Shown: one piece after another, positions 1 through 6,113 of the stretch
Layout: the number at the start of each line of letters is the position of its first letter
Numbering within the stretch: position 1 is the stretch's first letter
Assembly (NCBI GenBank): GCA_015068225.1
Contig: SVKX01000003.1
Location: 62,001-126,000 of the forward strand
DNA: 64,000 nt
Source: Oscillospiraceae bacterium
Lineage (GTDB): Bacteria > Bacillota > Clostridia > Oscillospirales > Oscillospiraceae
Direction: 5' to 3'
Program-made: the position numbers and the translations under genes
Notes under the pieces: model-generated
Databases searched by the model: none
Told to the model about the DNA's origin: nothing
The model's input: only the letters and a program-made list of their open reading frames with translations

Positions 1-363
1 ACCTTCGGTGCAGTAGTCGTTGTAGCGGCGGAAGAAGGAACCCACAGCCTTGCGGCGGCAGATTACCTCCAGACCCTTGCCGAAGACCTTGGCGGGCAGA
101 ACTTCCATGGTGGTGTTGTTAAGATCCGCATTCACATAGTGGGTCTTGATGCCGGCGGCATTGATTTTCTCAAAGAAATAGATGCTCATGCGCAGGTTCA
201 CGTCGCCCACACCCTCGATGGTCAGGCCGACACTGTTTTCACCGGGATCGAACACACCGTCCTTGCCGGTGCAGTCGTCCTTGAACAGCAGCAGGCAGTT
301 GCCATTGGGAAGGGCGTAAACATTCTTGGTCTTGCCGGTGTACAGAAGCTTCAGATTTTCCAT
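1..363 (-). CDS. purC: Phosphoribosylaminoimidazole-succinocarboxamide synthase (SAICAR synthetase), N-terminal half; runs off the window edge
   Basis: PurC ligates aspartate to CAIR with ATP in de novo purine synthesis, in the cytoplasm. The first 121 residues are present without a stop, about half of the usual ~235. The N-terminus carries the family pattern [11 protein letters not shown] (residues 6-16) and, further in, the segment VGSFFRRY typical of the substrate-binding region. The gene lies 65 bp downstream of purE on the same strand and is almost certainly co-transcribed from the riboswitch-controlled purE promoter. The ATG at 361-363 follows a short A/G-rich stretch (GAGGTAATTTACT) that serves as ribosome binding site. 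The C-terminal half is outside the window. Confidence 0.95.
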   Translation of the reverse strand, partial: MENLKLLYTGKTKNVYALPNGNCLLLFKDDCTGKDGVFDPGENSVGLTIEGVGDVNLRMSIYFFEKINAAGIKTHYVNADLNNTTMEVLPAKVFGKGLEVICRRKAVGSFFRRYNDYCTEG

Positions 364-428
364 AGTAAATTACCTCTTTCAAAAAGTGTATTTTGTTACG
401 GGTTTTGTGTTTTACAGATAAAGCTTTT

Positions 429-911
429 TTACTGCAGCGCGGCGTCCTTCTGGAGGACCTTCTCAGCGTCGGCGGCGCGCTTGGCATCCAGCTTGGCGGC
501 AAGGTCAGCATCGTGAACCGCCAGGATCTCAATAGCAAGCAAAGCGGCATTGACAGCACCATCCACTGCTACGGTAGCCACGGGAATTCCGGAGGGCATC
601 TGAACAGTGGATAAAAGGGCATCAATGCCGTTGGTAAAGGTGGAAGATTTCATGGGAATGCCAATAACAGGCAGGGTAGTGTTGGCGGCAAGGCTGCCAG
701 CCAGATGTGCAGCCATACCCGCCGCGGCGATGATCACGCCGAAGCCGTTATTGCGGGCATTCAGGGAGAATTCGTGGGCCTGCACAGGAGTGCGGTGGGC
801 GGAATACACGTGCATTTCGTAAGGGACAGAAAAAGAAGCCAGCGTGTCTGCTGCCTTTTTTACAACAGGCAGATCGCTGTCACTGCCCATGATGATGGCG
901 ACTTTTTTCAT
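429..911 (-). CDS. purE: 5-(carboxyamino)imidazole ribonucleotide mutase, class I PurE
   Basis: PurE converts N5-CAIR to CAIR in de novo purine synthesis. At 160 aa it has the usual class I length. The signature MGSDSDLP is at residues 8-15, the AHRTP substrate loop lies near residue 43, and the glycine-rich AAAGMAAHLAG segment with its His follows near 61-71. A GGAGG box sits 9 nt before the ATG. It is the first gene of the purE-purC operon, and its leader carries a ZTP-type riboswitch and an intrinsic terminator. Expression should therefore rise when ZTP/ZMP accumulates, as in folate shortage. The class I assignment rests on length and motif. Confidence 0.97.
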   Translation of the reverse strand: MKKVAIIMGSDSDLPVVKKAADTLASFSVPYEMHVYSAHRTPVQAHEFSLNARNNGFGVIIAAAGMAAHLAGSLAANTTLPVIGIPMKSSTFTNGIDALLSTVQMPSGIPVATVAVDGAVNAALLAIEILAVHDADLAAKLDAKRAADAEKVLQKDAALQ

Positions 912-928
912 AGGGTTACCTCCAAATC

Positions 929-970
929 AAAAAGGGCGCACTTTCCCCAGAAGCAAGGAAAAGTGTGCCC
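929..970 (-). terminator. Intrinsic terminator in the purE leader (expression platform)
   Basis: On the minus strand, GGGCACACTTTTCC pairs with GGAAAGTGCGCCC across a short loop and is followed by TTTTT, about 20 nt before purE. Its 5' arm shares the GGGCA bases with the 3' end of the ZTP aptamer. Ligand binding and termination therefore look mutually exclusive, as in other transcription-controlling ZTP riboswitches. Confidence 0.85.
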
Positions 971-1035
971 AGACGGTCGGCTTGTATACGCCCTTACTCC
1001 ATGTGGTGCTCCACTGATCCGTCAGTCATAAGGGT
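966..1035 (-). promoter_or_regulatory. ZTP (pfl-type) riboswitch aptamer upstream of purE
   Basis: Reading the minus strand, P1 is CCCTTA/TAAGGG (1029-1034 with 991-996). Inside it are GACTGACGG and a GTGG-AGCA-CCAC hairpin. The conserved 3' block GCCGACCGTCTGGGCA (981-966) follows, whose CCGTC can pair with GACGG as the pseudoknot. This arrangement and the terminal CTGGGCA match the ZTP/pfl riboswitch family, which senses ZTP/ZMP and commonly controls pur genes. The assignment is by eye from conserved elements, not by covariance search. Confidence 0.85.
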
Positions 1036-1053
1036 TGTGTCGATTACTGCTAT

Positions 1054-1083
1054 ATTATAGCATGGAAGCCAGCCAATAGTCAA
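1054..1083 (-). promoter_or_regulatory. Promoter of purE-purC
   Basis: TTGACT (-35) and TATAAT (-10) on the minus strand, separated by 18 nt. Transcription would begin just upstream of the ZTP aptamer, near 1046. Confidence 0.8.
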
Positions 1084-1167
1084 CTCGGCGAAAAGACGGA
1101 TTCCAATAATTTTAAGCGGTTCCGGCTGTGAATCTTGCCAAATCGATATAAAAGAGGGGAAGAATAA

Positions 1168-1322
1168 CAATGTCATTAAGCTAAAAAACAGTGTCATTCT
1201 GAGCGACCCTGAGCGCAGTCGAAGGGGAGTCGAAGAATCCGTAATACCCAATAAGAAGCGGATCCTTCGGCTTCGCGTTTTCAGCGCTTCGCTCAGGATG
1301 ACATACTAACTTAATGACATTG
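1168..1322. repeat. Palindromic MITE-like repeat, copy 1 (155 bp)
   Basis: It is bounded by the perfect 13-bp inverted repeat CAATGTCATTAAG / CTTAATGACATTG. Internally it is largely palindromic (GTCATTCTGAGCGA near the left end, CGCTCAGGATGACA near the right). A second, closely similar copy is at 28005-28160. It contains no ORF of note and lies between the purE promoter and the feo operon terminator. No target-site duplication is visible at this copy. Confidence 0.85.
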
Positions 1323-1358
1323 AAAAAAACAAGGGCGGCTCCCTGGAAAGGGAGCCGC
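1323..1358 (-). terminator. Terminator of the feo operon
   Basis: GCGGCTCCCT and AGGGAGCCGC form a perfect 10-bp stem with a 4-nt loop. On the minus strand it is followed by TTGTTTTTTT, about 27 bp after the stop of the Cys-rich gene. Confidence 0.85.
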
Positions 1359-1384
1359 GGCTACACACATATGGAGGAAGATGC

Positions 1385-1555
1385 TTATTTGTTTTGACTG
1401 CACCCGCAGCAGTGGCTGCAATTTCCGGAGCAGCTGCCGCTGTCCGGGCAGCCGATGCACTTTTTGCCGCTTTTTTTGGAGCGGTAGATGGCATTTGCCG
1501 CACCGCAAAGGATGGCGGCAATCACTGCGATGATTATGTAATCGGTATGGGTCAT
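1385..1555 (-). CDS. FeoB-associated Cys-rich membrane protein
   Basis: This 56-aa protein has one N-terminal membrane helix (about residues 5-22, DYIIIAVIAAIL...). It is followed by a basic stretch and a C-terminal cluster of seven cysteines in patterns such as CIGCPDSGSC and CSHCCGC. It starts 3 bp after the feoB stop, with a start context inside the feoB end, so it is translationally coupled. Small Cys-rich proteins of this type follow feoB in many Clostridia, and a role as FeoC-like partner or iron handler is inferred. The encoded order is FeoA, FeoB, Cys-rich protein. Confidence 0.88.
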   Translation of the reverse strand: MTHTDYIIIAVIAAILCGAANAIYRSKKSGKKCIGCPDSGSCSGNCSHCCGCSQNK

Positions 1556-1558
1556 AGC

Positions 1559-3586
1559 TTATTTCTTTCCGCTGAGGGCATATTCTGCCTTCAGCTTTGC
1601 GTCAGAGCGGATGCACAGATAGACAACCACGGCCACCATAGCCACTACGGCGATCAGGCCGGGAACAAACCCTGCGCCCAGGCTGCCTGTGGTGATCAGC
1701 GTGCCGATCTGATAGACACAGAAGGCCACGGTAAAGCCGGTGCCCAGCTGCAGGGCGATACCGCCAAACAGCCACTTTTTGTTTTTGATTTCCGCGTTCA
1801 TGGCACCCATGGCGGCAAAGCAGGGAGGAGTAAACAGGTTGAACATGAGATATGCCAGCGCCGCCACTTTGGTCAGGCGGTACATGGCATCCACCACCTC
1901 GTTGCCGCTTTCAAATTCCAGATCGTCATTGACGGCAAAGCCATAGCAAACTGCCAGGGTACCCACCACATTTTCCTTGGCGATAAAGCCGGTGACAGCG
2001 GCGGCAGCCAGCTGCCAGGCGTGATAGCCCACAATGGGGATCAGCGCATAGGCCACAGGGTTGGCGATGGTTGCAAGAATAGAGGAATCCTCCGCACCCT
2101 CTGCTACCAGCTGGAAGCTCCAGTCGAAGGACTGCATGATGTAAACTACCGCATTGCAAAGCAGAATAATAGTGCCGGCCTTGACGATATAGGCCCAGCC
2201 CCGGCTGCACATAGAGCCAAAGGCCCGCTTCAGGCTGGGGAGCTTATACTCCGGCAGCTCCATAATAAAGAAGGACTTTCTGTTTCTGTGGCCGGCAATC
2301 TTGTTTACCAGCAGCGCACCCAGCAGGATCAGAACGATACCCACAAAGTACATCAGCGTACCCACCCAGCTGGCCTCGTCGAAGAACGCACCGGCAAACA
2401 GGGCGATCACAGGCAGCTTGGCGCCGCAGGGCATAAAGGGGGCCAGCATGGCGGTGGCATTGCGCTCCCGCTCATTGCGGATGGTGCGGGCAGCCATAAC
2501 GCCGGGGATGGCGCAGCCGGTGCCAATAACAAAGGGGATCACAGACTTGCCGGAAAGGCCCACCTTTTTGAAAATGGGATCCAGAACCACGGTGGCCCGG
2601 GCCATATAGCCGCAGTCCTCCAGCAGGGCGATGAGGAAGTACATCACCATGACCAGAGGCAGGAAGCCTACCACAGCGCTGACGCCGCCGATGATGCCTT
2701 CGGTGAGCAGTGCTACGAGAAAATCGTTGCCGCCAACCAAGAGACCTGCTACCCATTCCTTGAACAGGTCGATCAGGGTCACAAGACCCGGAACGGTAAA
2801 ACCATTGGAGAATTCGTAACCTTCGGCGATCCAGGGACCCAGCCAGGCCTGAGAGATCTGAAATACCAGGAACATCACCACAGCAAAAATGGGAAGACCT
2901 GCCAGCGGATGGGTCAGCACCGCGTCGATCTTATCCTGGAAATTCTTGTCTTTGGTAAAGACCTTGCGGGTCTCCACCTTGGAAACGATCTTGTTGACAA
3001 ACTCAAAACGCTTCCGGTCTGCGGCCTCCACAGCGGCTTTGCTGGTCAGATCCACATTGCCCTGGGTGTAGGGCGCGGCCTGACCCTTTCCCGCAGCTTC
3101 TACAGCGGCCTTGACCACCTTTGCCAGGTCCTCGTGACGGCTGTCGGTGGAAACGGTCTCCACTACAGGGCAGCAGAGCTTTTCGCTGAGCAGTGCCACA
3201 TCGATGACCGTCTTCTTCTTTTCGTTGATGTCGGCCTTATTCAGGGCTACCACCACAGGAATGCCCAGCTCCAGAAGCTGGGTGGTGAAGAACAGGCTTC
3301 GGCTCAGGTTTGTGGCGTCCACAATGTTGATGATGGCATCGGGGCGTTCGTTTCGGACATAGGAGCTGGTGATGCTTTCCTCCGAGGTGAAAGGGGACAT
3401 AGAGTAAGCGCCGGGCAGATCCACGGCGATCAGCTCCACGCCATCCGTATAGGCCTTGCGAATGGGGGCTTCCTTTTTGTCCACGGTAACACCCGCCCAG
3501 TTGCCGACCTTCTCGTTGCGGCCGGTCAGAGCATTGTACATGGTGGTTTTGCCGCTGTTGGGATTGCCCGCAAAAGCAATTCTCAT
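1559..3586 (-). CDS. feoB: Ferrous iron transporter FeoB (GTP-gated Fe2+ permease)
   Basis: FeoB imports Fe2+ across the cytoplasmic membrane. The 675-aa protein begins with a G domain: GNPNSGKTT at residues 7-15, DLPGAY for G3 and NKAD for G4. A helical spacer and an integral membrane domain with the Gate regions follow (for example GTGCAIPGVMAART and MPCGAKLPV). The start was set at the ATG preceded by AAGGAGG; an upstream in-frame ATG at 3652 would add 22 non-conserved residues and has no ribosome site. It lies 134 bp after feoA, with its own operator-like palindrome in the gap. No Cys-rich tail is present on FeoB itself; the next gene supplies one. Confidence 0.97.
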   Translation of the reverse strand: MRIAFAGNPNSGKTTMYNALTGRNEKVGNWAGVTVDKKEAPIRKAYTDGVELIAVDLPGAYSMSPFTSEESITSSYVRNERPDAIINIVDATNLSRSLFFTTQLLELGIPVVVALNKADINEKKKTVIDVALLSEKLCCPVVETVSTDSRHEDLAKVVKAAVEAAGKGQAAPYTQGNVDLTSKAAVEAADRKRFEFVNKIVSKVETRKVFTKDKNFQDKIDAVLTHPLAGLPIFAVVMFLVFQISQAWLGPWIAEGYEFSNGFTVPGLVTLIDLFKEWVAGLLVGGNDFLVALLTEGIIGGVSAVVGFLPLVMVMYFLIALLEDCGYMARATVVLDPIFKKVGLSGKSVIPFVIGTGCAIPGVMAARTIRNERERNATAMLAPFMPCGAKLPVIALFAGAFFDEASWVGTLMYFVGIVLILLGALLVNKIAGHRNRKSFFIMELPEYKLPSLKRAFGSMCSRGWAYIVKAGTIILLCNAVVYIMQSFDWSFQLVAEGAEDSSILATIANPVAYALIPIVGYHAWQLAAAAVTGFIAKENVVGTLAVCYGFAVNDDLEFESGNEVVDAMYRLTKVAALAYLMFNLFTPPCFAAMGAMNAEIKNKKWLFGGIALQLGTGFTVAFCVYQIGTLITTGSLGAGFVPGLIAVVAMVAVVVYLCIRSDAKLKAEYALSGKK

Positions 3587-3623
3587 GATTGGGTTTCCTC
3601 CTTGTTTTTTGGATAAAGTGGTT

Positions 3624-3652
3624 ATTTTACAGAATTCTCTGATAAAATACAA
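3624..3652 (-). promoter_or_regulatory. Possible promoter of feoB
   Basis: TTGTAT - 17 nt - TAAAAT on the minus strand between feoA and feoB. The -35 box is imperfect. The palindrome at 3660-3675 lies just upstream of this -35. Confidence 0.45.
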
Positions 3653-3659
3653 AATTCCG

Positions 3660-3675
3660 GTTAGGCGCTGCTAAC
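3660..3675. promoter_or_regulatory. Iron-regulator operator candidate before feoB
   Basis: The palindrome GTTAG-GCGCTG-CTAAC shares both arms and spacing with the feoA operator at 3971-3986. The likely regulator is a DtxR/IdeR-type metalloregulator; this is inferred from the feo context and the TTAG/CTAA half-sites, and the regulator gene is not in the window. Confidence 0.6.
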
Positions 3676-3720
3676 TGAGCAGAAAAAGATAACCAGCAAG
3701 GTCATCTGCGATGTGTAAGC

Positions 3721-3936
3721 TCAGAGGATCACGATCGCTTCGGCCAGCTGGGTATCGATGTTGTACCTTGCGTCCTTGATGGAGACCACATAGCTTCCCC
3801 TGCGGTGGGAAACCACGGTGATGGGCTCGCCGCTGTAACAGCCAAGGGAAAACAGAAAAGAATTCAGCTCTTCGTCGTCGGTTTCGATCCGCTGAATCAC
3901 ATATTCCTTTCCTTCCTGCGCAGAGGTCAAATTCAT
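3721..3936 (-). CDS. feoA: FeoA, SH3-like accessory protein of Fe2+ uptake
   Basis: FeoA is a small cytoplasmic SH3-fold protein that supports FeoB. The 71-aa product shows the usual pattern: LGCYSGEPITVVSHRRGSYVV in the central barrel and an alanine/isoleucine C-terminal strand. The ATG at 3936 was chosen because AGGTGA precedes it by 6 nt; upstream in-frame ATGs (3954 and 3978) lack a good site and the latter begins inside the operator. It is the first gene of feoA-feoB-Cys-rich protein. Confidence 0.92.
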   Translation of the reverse strand: MNLTSAQEGKEYVIQRIETDDEELNSFLFSLGCYSGEPITVVSHRRGSYVVSIKDARYNIDTQLAEAIVIL

Positions 3937-3970
3937 CTGTATCACCTGATTCATAAATATGTAGCCAGTC

Positions 3971-4024
3971 GTTAGCACCTGCTAACTGCGTTGTTATCAT
4001 ACTCGTCGCTGTCTGGTTTGTCAA
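3971..4024 (-). promoter_or_regulatory. feoA promoter with overlapping operator
   Basis: A consensus promoter reads TTGACA (4019-4024), 17 nt, TATGAT (3996-4001). The palindrome GTTAG-CACCTG-CTAAC (3971-3986) covers roughly +3 to +18. Repressor binding there would block initiation, consistent with iron-dependent repression. Confidence 0.75.
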
Positions 4025-4108
4025 TACCTTTTTATGCAATATTTGTAAAAAGTATGACTGGTTTTTCTTTGAGTGAGTCGGCTTTTGAGCGATTCCTTTT
4101 TGAGAGCA

Positions 4109-4123
4109 CCTACTGACAGTAGG
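4109..4123. promoter_or_regulatory. Perfect 15-bp palindrome upstream of the HTH-kinase gene
   Basis: CCTACTG-A-CAGTAGG lies 29 bp before the -35 box of the following promoter. It may be an operator, possibly for the HTH domain encoded by the next gene; this is inference. Confidence 0.45.
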
Positions 4124-4152
4124 AGTTTTCTTGCTTTCCCTTTGCCCATAGG

Positions 4153-4180
4153 TTGCATTTTGTGAGTTTTATATTATACT
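4153..4180 (+). promoter_or_regulatory. Promoter of the HTH-kinase/murQ operon
   Basis: TTGCAT - 16 nt - TATACT, ending 19 bp before the start codon at 4200. Confidence 0.6.
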
Positions 4181-4199
4181 AAATCCAAGAGGTGGTGTT

Positions 4200-5291
4200 A
4201 TGGACTGCAAGCTTGTCTTTGGCGGAAATTTAAAACGGCTGCGCAAAAACCGGGGATTGACCCGTTCGCAGCTGGCTCAACAAATTAACTATTCGGAAAA
4301 GTCTGTGGAGAAATGGGAAATGGGCGGCTGCATACCGCCGGTTGCTACAGTTTGCAAGCTGGCAGCGTTCTTTCGGGTCAGTGTGGATGCATTGCTGTAT
4401 GCCGATACCTCCCAGCTGCGCTATCTTTTGGGCATTGATGGCGGCGGAACGAAAACAGAGCTGCTGCTCACCGATCTTTCGGGAAATGAAGTGGACAGGC
4501 TGATTCTGGGTGCTTCCAACCCTGTTGATATCGGCATGGAGGCTACCAGACAGGTTCTCCGGGAGGGCATCCGGCAGCTCTGCAGCAGCATAGATCTGCG
4601 GGAGGTATCTGTGTATGCCGGCCTTGCCGGGGGCATCACCGGAAATAATCAAGAAACTGTCAGACTGTTTTTGAAAAGCCTTGGTTTCGGCGCGGTCGCC
4701 AGCGGCAGTGATGTGGATACCGCTCTGCAGGTCTGCCTGCAAAGTGGAGACGGCATTTGCCTCATCATGGGCACCGGTGTCGTGGCCTTTGCCAAACGAG
4801 GCGAAAGTCGGCACCGGATCGCCGGTTGGGGCTATTTGCTGGATAAGGGCGGCAGCGGATACAATCTTGGCGCAGACGCATTGGATTCAGCGCTGCGTCA
4901 TATAGATGGCCGGGGCGGGAGTCCACTGTTGCTGCGGCTGATCGAGCAAAAACTGCAAAAGCCGCTGCCGGACGCCATCTCACAGATTTACAAGAGCGGG
5001 AAAACCGGAATCTCTTCCTATGCTCCCTTGGTCTTTGAGGCGCTGGAGCAGGGCGATCCGGAAGCAGAACGAATCCTTGCGCGCAATGTGCAGGAGGTCA
5101 GCCGGATTATTGCAGCAGGCTGCACTTATTTGGAACCTTGTCCAAAAGTCGCTATATGCGGCGGACTTGCGCAAGAAGCGAATGTGCTGCGGCCTTTCTT
5201 TGAAGCTGCATTGGAAAGCGAAGTAAGATTGGAGTTTGTCACCGAGCCCATTGTGAACGGTGCAATCCAACTGGCACGAAACAATATATAA
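4200..5291 (+). CDS. XRE-type HTH domain fused to BadF/NagK-family amino-sugar kinase
   Basis: The 363-aa protein has two parts. Residues 1-66 form a Cro/CI-type helix-turn-helix (RKNRGLTRSQLAQQ and SEKSVEKWE). Residues 74-363 are a BadF/BadG-type ATPase fold with the phosphate loop DGGGTKT (80-86), a second glycine motif MGTGVVAFA and the adenosine motif ICGGLAQ. This kinase family includes GlcNAc kinase and the clostridial MurNAc/GlcNAc kinase MurK. murQ follows 14 bp downstream, so phosphorylation of MurNAc (or GlcNAc) from recycled peptidoglycan is the best guess. The fused DNA-binding domain suggests a sugar-responsive autoregulator, like ROK proteins but built on a different kinase family. 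Start ATG follows GAGGTGG. Confidence 0.8.
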   Translation: MDCKLVFGGNLKRLRKNRGLTRSQLAQQINYSEKSVEKWEMGGCIPPVATVCKLAAFFRVSVDALLYADTSQLRYLLGIDGGGTKTELLLTDLSGNEVDRLILGASNPVDIGMEATRQVLREGIRQLCSSIDLREVSVYAGLAGGITGNNQETVRLFLKSLGFGAVASGSDVDTALQVCLQSGDGICLIMGTGVVAFAKRGESRHRIAGWGYLLDKGGSGYNLGADALDSALRHIDGRGGSPLLLRLIEQKLQKPLPDAISQIYKSGKTGISSYAPLVFEALEQGDPEAERILARNVQEVSRIIAAGCTYLEPCPKVAICGGLAQEANVLRPFFEAALESEVRLEFVTEPIVNGAIQLARNNI

Positions 5292-5305
5292 TTGGAGGCG
5301 CTTTT

Positions 5306-6112
5306 ATGCTGAATACAGAAAAGAGAAATCCTAATACATACAATATCTCATCCATGCCCAGTTGCGACATTGTCAGGGTTATCCATGAGGAAAATGCCCG
5401 GGTAAACATCGCCATCGAGCAGGCGCTGCCCGAAATCGCCAAGGCCTGCGACGCTGTGGCGGATGCCATCCAAAAGGGCGGGCGTGTCTTCTACATAGGT
5501 GCCGGCACATCGGGAAGACTGGGTGTGTGCGATGCGGCTGAGTGCCCTCCCACCTTCGGTGTATCCCCGGAGTTGTTTACAGGCATTATTGCCGGCGGTC
5601 CAAAATGTATGTTCGCGGCCGCAGAAAACCAGGAAGACAAACCGGAGCTTTCCGTCCTGGATCTTAAGGCAAAGAATTTTAGCGAAAAGGACGTACTCAT
5701 CGGCATCTCTGCCTCCGGCTCCGCACTGTATGTAATATCCGCGGTGCAGTATGCCAAAGAGGTGGGCGCTGTCTGCATTTCTATTGTCAATAACCCGGAT
5801 ACCAAACTGGGCAACGCCGCGGATATCAACATTTGCGCGGATACCGGTCCGGAGGTTATCACCGGTTCTACCCGCATGAAGGCGGGTACCGCCCAAAAGA
5901 TTATTATGAACATGATCTCTACCACAGCCATGGTCAAATGCGGTTATGTTTATGAAAATCTGATGATCAACTTGAAGCCTACCAACATAAAGCTGCGCCG
6001 CCGGGTGATCCGCATTGTAGAGGAAATTCTTCATTGTAGTGAACAGCAGGCTCAGGCGCTGCTGGAGCAGCACGGATGGAGCATCCGCGCCGTTGTGGAT
6101 GCACAGGAGTAA
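5306..6112 (+). CDS. murQ: N-acetylmuramic acid 6-phosphate etherase, short form
   Basis: MurQ cleaves the lactyl ether of MurNAc-6-P, giving GlcNAc-6-P and D-lactate in cell-wall recycling. The SIS-fold sugar-phosphate loop is GAGTSGRLG (65-73). The two catalytic glutamates of the family are seen as E79 (in AAECPPTF) and E107 (in AAENQED), and the GSTRMKAGTAQK segment is conserved. At 268 aa it is about 30 residues shorter than usual, because it stops right after the last conserved helix, which may be dispensable. A GGAGG site lies 11 nt before the ATG. It is flanked by the kinase and a glycosidase, so the three genes probably form one salvage operon. Confidence 0.93.
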   Translation: MLNTEKRNPNTYNISSMPSCDIVRVIHEENARVNIAIEQALPEIAKACDAVADAIQKGGRVFYIGAGTSGRLGVCDAAECPPTFGVSPELFTGIIAGGPKCMFAAAENQEDKPELSVLDLKAKNFSEKDVLIGISASGSALYVISAVQYAKEVGAVCISIVNNPDTKLGNAADINICADTGPEVITGSTRMKAGTAQKIIMNMISTTAMVKCGYVYENLMINLKPTNIKLRRRVIRIVEEILHCSEQQAQALLEQHGWSIRAVVDAQE

Positions 6113-6113
6113 T

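Noticed and set aside
1394..3616. Long plus-strand open frame opposite feoB (740 codons)
   Set aside because: Low-complexity Gly/His/Asp/Gln-rich translation with no ribosome site. It is the mirror of the biased codons of feoB.
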